The notes: generated by a model not told the origin, from the sequence alone. Positions 1-8,326 are shown, counted from the first letter of the stretch. The stretch: DNA of 10,594 nucleotides from DATNFP01 sp035606335 (GCA_035606335.1 DATNFP010000001.1:1-10594), one strand, 5' to 3'. A program made the numbers and translations.

Positions 1-1
1 A

Positions 2-112
2 AGGACATCAGACAGGATAGCTGTATTAGTAGATGGAAAATGTCATGCTACAGGCACTTATGAAATGCTTGAACGGTCTGACGATATAAAAATTAAACAG
101 TTTTTTGAATAA
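2..112 (+). CDS. ABC transporter ATP-binding protein, C-terminal fragment (MlaF-like)
   Basis: Only the last 36 codons are in the window; the gene begins to the left. The visible part reads TSDRIAVLVDGKCHATGTYEML followed by a short charged tail ending in QFFE. This is the usual stretch after the H-loop of an ABC ATPase, where a D-R-hydrophobic strand is followed by a G-K turn and the G-T-x-E-x-L helix. No Walker motif can be checked. The TAA stop lies 4 nt before the preferred ATG of an MCE protein, so the two are almost certainly co-transcribed. ATPase followed by MCE protein is the order of Mla/Ttg2-type lipid transport operons, in which the ATPase energises an inner-membrane permease that works with the MCE protein. 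The assignment as MlaF-like rests mainly on that neighbour; another ABC type is possible from the fragment alone. Confidence 0.75.
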   Translation, partial: RTSDRIAVLVDGKCHATGTYEMLERSDDIKIKQFFE

Positions 113-116
113 ATAT

Positions 117-1103
117 ATGGCTAAACAAACCGTTAATAACTTAAAACTGGGCGTATTCGTAATTGCGGCGTTATTGATACTTATTGTATCACTATATCTC
201 ATTGGCAGAAACCAAAGTCTCTTCGGTTCCAGTTTCTATGCGCGTGCGCGTTTTAAAAATATTGGAGGGCTAATGCCCGGCAATAATGTAAGGTTTGCAG
301 GCATACAAGCAGGCACAGTAAAAAAGACAACAATAATCAATGACAGTACGGTAGAGGTATCTTTCCTTATTGATAAAAAAGTAAAACCATACATTCACAA
401 GAATTCAGTTGTATCGATTGGAACAGAAGGACTGATGGGGAACAAGGTATTGAATATAACCCCTAACCCTGAACCTTCTCCAGAAGTGGAAGAAGGAGAT
501 TTATTATATACTAAAAGAGCTGGTTATACGGAAGAAATAATGCAGACCTTATCTAATACAAGTAACAATATAGACGCCATTTCAGAAGAATTTAAAGTGA
601 CAATAGAAAAGCTGAATAATAGTACGGGAATATGGAACTTGCTTAGTGATACCGACATTGCAAAAGGAATTAAAATGTCAGTTATTAATATTCGAAAGGT
701 TTCAGGGCAGGTAGATGAAATGGCAACATCATTGCGTGCTGTTATCAATGATCTGCAAAATGGTAAAGGCACCGCAGGAATGCTATTAACTAACGAGGCG
801 GCATCCCGGAATTTACAGGATGCCATATCTCATATAAATCACGCATCAAAGGAAGCAGACGATTTGATGAATAAATTGCATAGCGTTGCAGACGATCTGG
901 ATGAAAGTATTAATGATGAACATGGCACAGTCCATACATTATTAAGAGATTCCACAGTCTCAATCAAAATAAATAATAGCCTCGATAATATAGAAAAAGG
1001 CACCGCATCCTTCAATGAAGACATGGAGGCATTAAAACATAATTTTCTTTTCAGAGGATATTTCAGAAAGCAGACAAAGAAAAATGAAAGTGCAGGTCAA
1101 TAA
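117..1103 (+). CDS. MCE/MlaD family lipid-transport protein
   Basis: Predicted 328-residue, membrane-anchored periplasmic protein that would bind and pass lipids between the inner and outer membranes as part of an Mla-like ABC system. Residues 1-11 are a short basic cytoplasmic tail and about 12-30 form one transmembrane helix. Residues about 36-118 are the MCE beta-barrel domain, with the typical FKNIGGLMPGNNVRFAGIQ opening and SIGTEGLMGNKVL near its end. Residues about 135-300 are helical and rich in Asn, Ser and Asp, matching the long C-terminal helices of MCE proteins. I chose ATG 117, giving MAKQTVNNLKLGVF, a normal MCE start. A TTG at 105 would add four residues but overlap the upstream ATPase. 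The gene directly follows the ATPase and ends 18 bp from the convergent CheR-type gene. Residue-level evidence for the family is strong, but the lipid substrate cannot be told. Confidence 0.9.
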   Translation: MAKQTVNNLKLGVFVIAALLILIVSLYLIGRNQSLFGSSFYARARFKNIGGLMPGNNVRFAGIQAGTVKKTTIINDSTVEVSFLIDKKVKPYIHKNSVVSIGTEGLMGNKVLNITPNPEPSPEVEEGDLLYTKRAGYTEEIMQTLSNTSNNIDAISEEFKVTIEKLNNSTGIWNLLSDTDIAKGIKMSVINIRKVSGQVDEMATSLRAVINDLQNGKGTAGMLLTNEAASRNLQDAISHINHASKEADDLMNKLHSVADDLDESINDEHGTVHTLLRDSTVSIKINNSLDNIEKGTASFNEDMEALKHNFLFRGYFRKQTKKNESAGQ

Positions 1104-1121
1104 GTTTAGGCTATAAAACAT

Positions 1122-1949
1122 TTATGAAATACGCCTGAATATCTTATTTACAGCGCTTACTGCAGTGAATTTATTTCGCAGATCTGAGAAAAGTAATGAC
1201 TCTTTCATGCCCAGTGCAAGATAAGTAAGTGGCGCAAGGCTTTTATAAAAAAGGTGCAGTACATTATTCTGCAGTTCCTTATTAAAATATATAAGCACAT
1301 TGCGGCAGCAGATCAGCTGAAATTCATTAAACACCTGATCCGTAACAAGGTTATGTTGCGAAAAAATAATATTCTCTCTCAGATCTTTATGAATAATAGC
1401 ATTGTCATATCGTGCGGTATAATAAGAAGAAAAATCATCCTTGCCACCCGATTGTATATAATTGAATGTATAATCTTTCATTTGCTTCAGCGGTATTATT
1501 CCTTTTCTTGCCTTTTCAAGATTTCCGGGATTTAAATCCGTTGCATATATTTTGCTTCTGTTTAGTAAGCCCTCTTCTTTTAACATAATTGCCATCGAAT
1601 AAACTTCTTCACCTGTTGCGCATCCTGCATGCCATATTTTTATAACAGGGTAAGTTGCCAATTTTGTCAGCACTTTTTCCTTTAACTCTTTATAGAAGCC
1701 TGGATCGCGAAACATTTCAGTGACATTTACAGTAAGCACTTGTAAAAACCAGGAAAAAAATGACTTGTCATTTACGAGAGCGTATTTCAGATCATATACG
1801 GCATCAATTCCGGCTGTTTGCATACATCGCGCCATGCGTCGTCGCATAGATGCCTGTGAATAATTGCTAAAGTCATAACCGTAATTCAGGTTTATTACCT
1901 GTAGTATGTCTGTTAATTCTTCCGTAGTGATGTTACTATTTCTGCTCAT
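1122..1949 (-). CDS. cheR: CheR-type SAM-dependent protein methyltransferase
   Basis: Predicted cytoplasmic enzyme of 275 residues that transfers methyl groups from S-adenosylmethionine to glutamate side chains. Residues about 1-65 form the helical CheR N-domain, with a basic SMRRRMARCM segment. The catalytic domain follows: TVNVTEMFRDPGFY (73-86), SAM motif I HAGCATGEE (107-115), the acidic-loop strand IYATDLN (134-140) and CCRNVLIYF (214-222). All core motifs are intact and the length is normal. A TTG at 1976 would add nine residues and overlap the upstream kinase. ATG 1949 lies 11 nt after the kinase stop, with GAGG just before it, so I prefer the ATG. It is the last gene of a minus-strand operon behind two histidine kinases. 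No methyl-accepting chemoreceptor, CheA, CheW or CheB is in the window, so its substrate may be a kinase rather than a chemoreceptor; that is inference. Confidence 0.88.
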   Translation of the reverse strand: MSRNSNITTEELTDILQVINLNYGYDFSNYSQASMRRRMARCMQTAGIDAVYDLKYALVNDKSFFSWFLQVLTVNVTEMFRDPGFYKELKEKVLTKLATYPVIKIWHAGCATGEEVYSMAIMLKEEGLLNRSKIYATDLNPGNLEKARKGIIPLKQMKDYTFNYIQSGGKDDFSSYYTARYDNAIIHKDLRENIIFSQHNLVTDQVFNEFQLICCRNVLIYFNKELQNNVLHLFYKSLAPLTYLALGMKESLLFSDLRNKFTAVSAVNKIFRRIS

Positions 1950-1960
1950 ATCCTCATGCT

Positions 1961-4900
1961 CTATTGAGACAACCAAACTCTGATTAATGACATTAAACGG
2001 CTATTGTCAATTGGTTTGGATATATAATCAGAGGCTCCTGCTTGTATCACTTTTTCTCTATCACCCTGCATTGCCTTGGCAGTCAATGCAATAATAGGTA
2101 AGCTTATGAAATTAGGATTGGCTCTTATTTTTTGTATCGCTTCATATCCATCCATTTCAGGCATCATAATATCCATAAGCACAATATCTACATCGGGATG
2201 ATCATTCATCAGATCTATTGCTTCTCTACCGTCCGATGCTGTTAATACATCCATATTATAGTCTTCGAGCAATGTGTTTAATGCAAACACATTTCTTACA
2301 TCATCATCTGCAAGTAATACCTTTTTGCCATGCAATATTTTATCATCCGAGATATTAGACTGGCTCCGTGGCAAAAAAGCATTTTTAGTATCCTGCACTT
2401 TGTACAGGAATAGCTCAAGCTCATCCATGAGCCGGTCTTTGGCATGCGAAGAATCATGTATTATAATGTCAGTCACCTTTTTCAATTCCAGTTCATCTGC
2501 TGCAGAAAGATCTTTATCCATGTATATAATTACAGGGACTTCACGTTCTTCAATTAAATGTTTTAAATACTGCAATTGAGTTATCCCTTTTTTCAAATCC
2601 TTTCCTATATCCGCTATCAGGCAATCATACTTTTTATTTTCCAGCTTCTTTAATGCGTCTTTTTCAGAAGCACTGTAATCATATTCTACATCAAGGTGTC
2701 GTTCACCTATAATTTGTTTCAGAGAATTGTCGTTCAAATAATTGCCCGATAATATAAGCACCTTTTTAATTGTACCTTTTATATAGTTCTTTATCAACGA
2801 AAACACATTTTCCAGGTTTTCTTTTTCCACCGGCTTTTTAAGATAAGCAATTGCACCGGGTGCCGAGTTCATAGATTCCTCTCCCGCGGAAATAACATGA
2901 ACAGGTATGTTTTTAAGCCTGTCGTCCGCTTTTAGTGCCTTAAGCAAAGTTCTGCCGTCAATCACTGGTAATTGTATATCAAGAATAATAGCAGACGGCT
3001 TGTATTTGCGTGCATAATAAAAGCCTTCATCACCCTGTAGTGCTATTATAGCTTTATAATTATTGTCCCTTGCAAAATCTCTTAAAATCTGAGCAAAATG
3101 GATATCATCTTCGATGATAAGCATTATTCTATCTCCTTTATTTAAATTATGCTTATCGTCCTGCAATTTTGTTTGTTCAATAAAATTCTTGTCTGTGATC
3201 CAGAGCGGACTTAAATCATTTTCATCTGTCACAATCGACTGGGCTTGATTTTGAATCCGACTGTCGAAAGGGAAATAAACTGTAAATGTGCTACCCTTAC
3301 CTTCTTCACTTTCAAGCAATATCTCACCGCCCAGCTTTTTAACCAACTCTTTGCTTATTGACAATCCTAATCCGGTACCACCAAATCTGCGGTTAGTTGA
3401 TCCGTCTGCCTGCTGAAATGCTTCGAAAATTATTTTCTGTTTATCACGTGTTATGCCAATACCTGTGTCATTTACAACAACTGCCAAGACTTTTTCTGCA
3501 TTTCTGAGCATGTCATTCGATAATAGTGTAGGTGGGGTAGTAGATTTTAATGACAATGACACTTCTCCTCCCTTTCCCGTAAATTTAAATGCATTCGACA
3601 GCAAATTCTTGATTACCTGTTCAAAGCGCAACCTGTCTGTTAATATCTTTTCCGGAAGATGGTCTTCTATATTGATTGAAAATTTAATTGATTTTTCTTC
3701 CGCAACAACATAAAAAAGTTGTCGCATATCTTCTGCAATATCATTTACAGCTGCATGCTCAAAGTTCAGATCTATTTTTCCCGCTTCTATTTTTGAAAGG
3801 TCTAGTATATCATTAATTAAATTCAGCAGATCATAACCAGATTTATGAATAATATTTGCGTACTCTACCTGCTTGGCCGAAAGGTTTTCATTTTTATTTT
3901 CTGCCAAAAGTTTTGCAAGTATCAGCACACTGTTTAAAGGCGTGCGCAACTCGTGCGACATATTTGCTAAAAACTCCGACTTGTATTTGCTTGTTATTTC
4001 AAGCTCCTTTGCCTTTTGCGATAACGATTGCCTCGCTATTTCCACAGCCTCATTCTTTTCTTCCAGCTCAGCATTTATTTGTCTCAGCTCTTCTTCCTGC
4101 ACTTTTAATTCCTCTTCTGATGCTTGTAATATTTCAGCCTGCTGGGTTAATTCTTCATTCGATTGTCTCAGCTCTTCTTCCTGTAATTGCAGATTTTCTT
4201 TCTGCTTTTGCACTTGTTCAAGCAGTTGTATGATCTTCTCACGCGCTTCGGCTGCATTAATTGCTACAGCCAGACTATTGGATACATTTTTTAGCAGATC
4301 AATTTGCAGGTGTTTAAATGTCCCAAACGTCCCTAATTCTATCACGCCTTTCAATTCTTTATTGAACCACAGCGGTATGCATAATACTTCTCCCGGTTGG
4401 GCGTGGCCGCTCGCGGAATGTAACATCCAATAATTTGCGGGAATATTTTTCACTACATGTATACTTTCAGCCTGGGCTGCCGCACCCACAATTCCTTCAC
4501 CGGGACGATAATGCGCAGATACATTTTCAGGCAGCCCTATTGATGCGCGCATTACCAGGCCATTCTCTTCCTCATTAAAAATATAAATTGCGCCGGCCGG
4601 CACCTCGAGATAGGAAACAATACTTTTTAGGATCAATAAAACAAGTGACGACACATCATTAATGCCCTGAAGGCTTATATTTACATTCGACATGCCGGTT
4701 AACAACCAGTTTTTTTCATTGCTCTCCCTGTTTAGCATTTCAAGCTCATTAAGATTGTCCTGCAATGCTCCTTCCGCTTTTTTTCTTATTCTGAATTCAT
4801 TAATTACTGAATAGATCAAAATAAGTATAATGATCTGCACCAGTATTATCCCAACTACCGATACGGTAGAAGATATTTGTGATGATTGGTTGTTGGCTCT

Positions 4901-5410
4901 TTCTCTTCTCGTCAGCAGTATATTTTCGGCATCCAGTATCGCATTCACACTTACACGTATTGCGTCCATTAATGTCTTTTCCTGGTCTGTTATATTCGTT
5001 ATTTGTTCCCTGGTATATTTAGAGGCATCATTCTGGTGGTCTCTCCAGAATTGCATTAATTTTCCTATATTATCCTGAAATTGGTGTACGCGCCTTAGCT
5101 CGTCAGGGTTATCCTGTACAAGATTGGTCAGGTCACGGAAAGCGGGATCTACTTCAGAAATAGAATTATAATAAGGTTCTAAAAATTTCTTATCACCTGT
5201 AGAACGATACCCCCTCCTGCCCGTTTCCATATCTAAGATCAATTTTTGAATAAGCTGTGTCTGGTTCATTACTTTGTAAGTATGATCTACCCAACCTGAT
5301 TCATTGATTTGTTTTTGGAATGCCTGGTAAGAAATAGTACCGATAAGTGCAGATATTACAAATGCTAATGCAAAGCCAATGTACAACCTGCCTGTGATGT
5401 TAATTTTCAT
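1961..5410 (-). CDS. Hybrid sensor histidine kinase, CHASE3-GAF-HisKA-HATPase-REC-REC-REC
   Basis: Membrane-bound sensor kinase of 1149 residues. TM1 is at about 9-29, a CHASE3-like periplasmic helical domain at about 35-178 (with DMETGRRGYRSTGD), and TM2 at about 183-204. A GAF domain spans about 240-390, followed by an E/Q-rich coiled coil at 390-475. HisKA carries MSHELRTP with phosphorylatable His486. The ATPase domain has an N-box around Asn602/Asn606, DTGIG at 648-652 and GGTGLGL at 677-683. REC1 (761-875) is complete with Asp768/769, Asp811 and Lys859. REC2 (881-1003) keeps Asp934, but its acidic pair is replaced by SGN at 888-890 and the Lys and Thr switch positions are not recognisable. 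REC3 (1028-1149) is canonical, with Asp1035-1037, Asp1080, Thr1110 and Lys1132. No DNA-binding output is present. It is followed after 11 nt by a CheR-type gene and preceded, 69 bp upstream, by another kinase. The signal sensed is unknown. Confidence 0.93.
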   Translation of the reverse strand: MKINITGRLYIGFALAFVISALIGTISYQAFQKQINESGWVDHTYKVMNQTQLIQKLILDMETGRRGYRSTGDKKFLEPYYNSISEVDPAFRDLTNLVQDNPDELRRVHQFQDNIGKLMQFWRDHQNDASKYTREQITNITDQEKTLMDAIRVSVNAILDAENILLTRRERANNQSSQISSTVSVVGIILVQIIILILIYSVINEFRIRKKAEGALQDNLNELEMLNRESNEKNWLLTGMSNVNISLQGINDVSSLVLLILKSIVSYLEVPAGAIYIFNEEENGLVMRASIGLPENVSAHYRPGEGIVGAAAQAESIHVVKNIPANYWMLHSASGHAQPGEVLCIPLWFNKELKGVIELGTFGTFKHLQIDLLKNVSNSLAVAINAAEAREKIIQLLEQVQKQKENLQLQEEELRQSNEELTQQAEILQASEEELKVQEEELRQINAELEEKNEAVEIARQSLSQKAKELEITSKYKSEFLANMSHELRTPLNSVLILAKLLAENKNENLSAKQVEYANIIHKSGYDLLNLINDILDLSKIEAGKIDLNFEHAAVNDIAEDMRQLFYVVAEEKSIKFSINIEDHLPEKILTDRLRFEQVIKNLLSNAFKFTGKGGEVSLSLKSTTPPTLLSNDMLRNAEKVLAVVVNDTGIGITRDKQKIIFEAFQQADGSTNRRFGGTGLGLSISKELVKKLGGEILLESEEGKGSTFTVYFPFDSRIQNQAQSIVTDENDLSPLWITDKNFIEQTKLQDDKHNLNKGDRIMLIIEDDIHFAQILRDFARDNNYKAIIALQGDEGFYYARKYKPSAIILDIQLPVIDGRTLLKALKADDRLKNIPVHVISAGEESMNSAPGAIAYLKKPVEKENLENVFSLIKNYIKGTIKKVLILSGNYLNDNSLKQIIGERHLDVEYDYSASEKDALKKLENKKYDCLIADIGKDLKKGITQLQYLKHLIEEREVPVIIYMDKDLSAADELELKKVTDIIIHDSSHAKDRLMDELELFLYKVQDTKNAFLPRSQSNISDDKILHGKKVLLADDDVRNVFALNTLLEDYNMDVLTASDGREAIDLMNDHPDVDIVLMDIMMPEMDGYEAIQKIRANPNFISLPIIALTAKAMQGDREKVIQAGASDYISKPIDNSRLMSLIRVWLSQ
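4079..4183 (-). repeat. Exact 21-bp direct repeat in the kinase coiled coil (84-bp period)
   Basis: The same 21 bases occur at 4079-4099 and 4163-4183, a period of 84 bp. In the protein this puts EEELRQ at residues 411-416 and again at 439-444, with similar E/Q/N-rich sequence between. A 28-residue period is exactly four heptads, so the repeat keeps the coiled-coil register between the GAF and HisKA domains. It is a coding repeat within the hybrid kinase, not a mobile element. Confidence 0.85.
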
Positions 5411-5479
5411 ATCTTAAGTTAAAAACTTATCCGAGTTAATGATCAATAATAAGCTGGGCTAAATTGCTTGATCCGGGGC

Positions 5480-6766
5480 TTATTTTTGTTTCAATGGCAA
5501 TGTAATAGTAAAAGTAGTGCCTTTATCCGGCACACTTTCTACGGATATATAACCATTATGCTTTTCAATTATTTTTTTACAAATTGATAATCCCAGTCCG
5601 GTACCCTCAAACTGATCGTGAGAATGTAGTCGCTTGAAGAGCATAAATACCTGGTCGGCATATTTTTGCTCAAAGCCCATGCCATTATCTTTTACATATA
5701 TTTTTAAATAGTCGCCTGCTATTCTTCCTTTTGATATTTCAGCTAATAATGGCCCCTTCTCAATCTCTGAACAGATAACTATTTTAGGACGATGACCTTC
5801 TTTGCAGAATTTAATGGCATTGATGATCAGGTTTTGAAATACCTGGCGGAACTGCCCGGGAATGATCCATACCGAGGGCAAAGGGCTTATATCAAATTCT
5901 GCATGTCTTTGTTCAATGTATAATTCCAGGTCTGACAGCACACCATCCAGTAAAGCATTAAGATTAGTCAGCTCAAATTCATCGGTATTAGCAGCAGATC
6001 TTGAGAAGGCAAGAATATTTTTGATCAGCAGTTGCATACGTTCTGTTGATTTCATCATCCTTTTCAGGAAGTCTTTTCCTTCTATACCAAGAGCATTTGT
6101 ATATTTTCTGTCAAGCCTGTCTCCGAATAATATGATCTTGCGAAGGGGTTCCTGTAGATCATGCGACGCTATGTATGCAAAACGTTCCAGTTCTTCGTTT
6201 GTAGCCTTAAGTTGGGAAATGTTTTCAATTAATTGTCCATTGAGAGAATTGATCTTTTGTTCAGAAGCTTTTCTTTCCTCTATTTCATTTTCCAGTTTTT
6301 TATTAGCGGCTGTAAGTTTTTGCTCTTGTGCTATTAGCTGAAGTTTCTTTTTATGCAATTCAATAAATACTCCCACTTTTGCACGGAGCAGGTCTGCATT
6401 AACAGGTTTATAGATATAATCCACGCCCCCCGATCTGTATCCTTTAAAAAGGCTCTCCTCTCGTTTATCATTAGCAGTTATAAAAATAATGGGAATATCT
6501 CTAAGCTTCTCCCGCTGATAAATTAAGGTTGCTGTTTCAAAGCCGTCAAGCTCGGGCATTTGCACATCCATTAATATGAGGCTAAAGTCATATTCTTTTA
6601 AGAGGATCTTAAGAGCTGCTCTTCCCGAGTTTGCTTTTTTGATGACATAACCGTCCTTTTCAAGTATTGCTTCTATCGAAAAAAGATTTTCTTCACGGTC
6701 GTCCACTATCAGAAGTTTAATGGATTGTTTATTTACCAAAAAACTTTCTTCAGATAGTTCTTTCAT
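5480..6766 (-). CDS. Soluble response-regulator/histidine kinase, REC-coiled coil-HisKA-HATPase
   Basis: Cytoplasmic kinase of 428 residues with an N-terminal receiver domain and no transmembrane segment. REC occupies about 16-133 with Asp22/Asp23, phospho-acceptor Asp67, Thr97 and Lys120-Pro. A coiled coil runs through about 135-195. The dimerisation/phosphotransfer domain carries ASHDLQEPLRK (200-210, phospho-His202), the H-box variant shared with many phytochrome-type and Bacteroidota kinases. The ATPase domain has Asn312/Asn316 in the N-box, DNGMG (360-364) and GTGLGL (388-393). All catalytic residues are present, so it should be active. A receiver on the input side means it probably takes phosphoryl groups from another kinase, or is tuned by one, and then signals onward. 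It is the first gene of the minus-strand operon, 69 bp before the large hybrid kinase, and is divergent from the NtrC-type regulator. The start at 6766 gives MKELSEESFLVNKQSIKLLIV, with no Shine-Dalgarno sequence. Confidence 0.92.
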   Translation of the reverse strand: MKELSEESFLVNKQSIKLLIVDDREENLFSIEAILEKDGYVIKKANSGRAALKILLKEYDFSLILMDVQMPELDGFETATLIYQREKLRDIPIIFITANDKREESLFKGYRSGGVDYIYKPVNADLLRAKVGVFIELHKKKLQLIAQEQKLTAANKKLENEIEERKASEQKINSLNGQLIENISQLKATNEELERFAYIASHDLQEPLRKIILFGDRLDRKYTNALGIEGKDFLKRMMKSTERMQLLIKNILAFSRSAANTDEFELTNLNALLDGVLSDLELYIEQRHAEFDISPLPSVWIIPGQFRQVFQNLIINAIKFCKEGHRPKIVICSEIEKGPLLAEISKGRIAGDYLKIYVKDNGMGFEQKYADQVFMLFKRLHSHDQFEGTGLGLSICKKIIEKHNGYISVESVPDKGTTFTITLPLKQK

Positions 6767-6976
6767 TTTAAGGAGTGAGTGTTTTTTTGAGAATGTAAAA
6801 ATACTTTAAAATATAAATCTATGAAATGAAATATACCAAAAATTACATTCGATATTTTATTAATAACTGCAGAATAAACTGTATTTTAAAACAATTTGAT
6901 TTTCATTGATTAAAATATATAAACTGCCATTACCTTAAAAATGTAGAATTTAGCATCCTTAAAACAGATCTCTCTT
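6767..6976. promoter_or_regulatory. Divergent intergenic region between the kinase operon and the NtrC-type gene
   Basis: This is 210 bp of very AT-rich DNA between two divergent start codons, so it must hold the promoters of both transcription units. I could not place a convincing Bacteroidota -33/-7 pair or a -24/-12 sigma54 element on either strand. The 9-mer CAATTTGAT at 6892-6900 matches the core of the palindromic site at 9549-9561. Its flanks do not fit the 13-bp consensus, so it is at best a weak operator candidate. No small ORF or RNA gene stands out. Confidence 0.5.
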
Positions 6977-8326
6977 ATGTACTCTCTTCTTATCATTGAT
7001 GATGAAGAAAAACATCGTGGTTTACTTGCCAGGTTATTAGCCATTGAAGGATATAAAATATCACAGGCAGGTACGGCCCTGCAAGCCTGGAAACATTTGG
7101 AACAGGATGATACTGATCTTGTGATTTGTGATGTAAAGTTACCAGATGCTTATGGCGTTGACCTGATAAAAGAGATCAAAACAAAATACCCACAAACAGA
7201 AATAATATTGCTCACAGCTTATGGCAACATTCCTGATGGTGTGCAGGCAATAAAAAATGGCGCATTTGACTATATAGTAAAAGGAGATGATAACGATAAA
7301 ATAGTCCCTCTGTTAAGCAGAGCCGCAGAAAAAGTAGACCTGCAGCAGAAAGTAAAACGTCTGCAATCACAGTTAAATAAAAAGTACAGCTTTGATAGCA
7401 TCATTGGTCAAACCCTTACATTACGGGAAGCAATAAAGCTCGCTAAAAAGGTAGCGCCCACAGATGCCGCTGTGCTTCTTACGGGGAAAACGGGCACAGG
7501 TAAAGAAGTATTTGCATCCGCTATTCATTATGAAAGTTTGCGTGCAGCCAACCCTTTTGTGGCCCTCAATTGCAGTGCGTTCAGCAAGGAGATATTAGAA
7601 AGTGAGCTGTTTGGGCATAAAGCAGGTGCATTTACAGGAGCTATCAAGGATAAGAAAGGCATGATCGAAGAGGCAAAAAATGGCACCTTATTTCTGGATG
7701 AAATTGGCGAGATCCCTCTTGAGCTACAGGCCAAATTACTAAGAGTGCTTGAAGATGGCAGTTACTACCGTGTTGGAGATACCAAACAGTACCAGGCCAA
7801 TATACGGCTTGTAGCTGCTACTAATCGCAACCTGCTTGAAGAGATAAACATCGGACATTTTCGCTCAGACCTTTATTACCGTATTGCTGTATTTACTATC
7901 GAGCTTCCTACACTACGGGAAAGGATCAATGACATCCCATTACTCGCAAAACATTATCTGGAACAATTTTCCATTAAGACGAACAAGAGTATTACCTCCA
8001 TTTCAAAAGAAGCAATGCATGCTTTGCAAAATAATGAATGGCGGGGCAACGTGCGTGAGCTAAAGAATGTAATAGAGAGAGCTGTTATATTGGAAGATAC
8101 AAATACACTTTCTATCACCAGCCTTCCATTCGAATTACAGGAAACGATTGCCAGGTTTTCATCTAATGGCTCACTTTCTGCTTTTCATCTGGCAAGTGTT
8201 GAAAAGCTACATATACAAAAAGTGCTAAACTATGCTGGTGGGAATAAAGCTGAAACCGCGCGCTTACTTAACATAGGCCTTGCCACCCTATACCGTAAAA
8301 TTGAAGAGTATCAACTTAAATCGTAA
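6977..8326 (+). CDS. NtrC-family sigma54-dependent response regulator (REC-AAA+-Fis HTH)
   Basis: Transcription activator of 449 residues that would bind upstream sites and remodel sigma54 RNA polymerase using ATP. REC is at about 3-120 with Asp8/Asp9, phospho-acceptor Asp52, Thr80 and Lys102; the residue after the Lys is Gly instead of the usual Pro. The AAA+ domain is at about 138-375: Walker A GKTGTGK (170-176), the sigma54-contacting loop GAFTGA (217-222, intact), Walker B GTLFLDEIGE (236-245), an arginine-finger region at 296-302 and sensor II WRGNVREL (355-362). The Fis-type helix-turn-helix lies at about 408-445 (NKAETARLLNIGLATLYRKI). An intact GAFTGA loop separates it from NtrC relatives that do not work with sigma54. 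It is divergent from a two-kinase operon, the likely phosphoryl donors, and sits upstream of two gaps carrying paired palindromes and sigma54-like promoters. Its regulon is inferred. Confidence 0.95.
   Translation: MYSLLIIDDEEKHRGLLARLLAIEGYKISQAGTALQAWKHLEQDDTDLVICDVKLPDAYGVDLIKEIKTKYPQTEIILLTAYGNIPDGVQAIKNGAFDYIVKGDDNDKIVPLLSRAAEKVDLQQKVKRLQSQLNKKYSFDSIIGQTLTLREAIKLAKKVAPTDAAVLLTGKTGTGKEVFASAIHYESLRAANPFVALNCSAFSKEILESELFGHKAGAFTGAIKDKKGMIEEAKNGTLFLDEIGEIPLELQAKLLRVLEDGSYYRVGDTKQYQANIRLVAATNRNLLEEINIGHFRSDLYYRIAVFTIELPTLRERINDIPLLAKHYLEQFSIKTNKSITSISKEAMHALQNNEWRGNVRELKNVIERAVILEDTNTLSITSLPFELQETIARFSSNGSLSAFHLASVEKLHIQKVLNYAGGNKAETARLLNIGLATLYRKIEEYQLKS

Noticed and set aside
105..116. TTG start adding four residues to the MCE protein.
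   Set aside because: It would overlap the coding end of the upstream ATPase, and ATG 117 gives the normal N-terminus for the family.
1105..1137. Possible stem TTTAGGC/GCCTGAA between the convergent MCE and CheR-type genes as a bidirectional terminator.
   Set aside because: The stem is only seven pairs including one G-U, the loop is about 20 nt, part lies in the CheR coding end, and no T-run follows.
1950..1976. TTG start adding nine residues to the CheR-type protein.
   Set aside because: It would overlap the kinase stop. ATG 1949 has a GAGG just upstream and gives a normal-length CheR.
3856..4433. Two overlapping plus-strand ORFs of 125 and 186 codons opposite the hybrid kinase.
   Set aside because: They are antisense shadows of the coiled-coil region: reverse-complemented Glu/Gln codons give Ser/Cys/Leu/Phe-rich low-complexity translations with no domain, while the minus-strand frame is a clear kinase.
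6889..6916. CAATTTGAT plus nearby TTTCATTGATTA in the divergent intergenic region as a third pair of activator sites.
   Set aside because: Flanking bases do not fit the 13-bp consensus and the second element lacks the three-base centre, so this is no better than chance in such AT-rich DNA.
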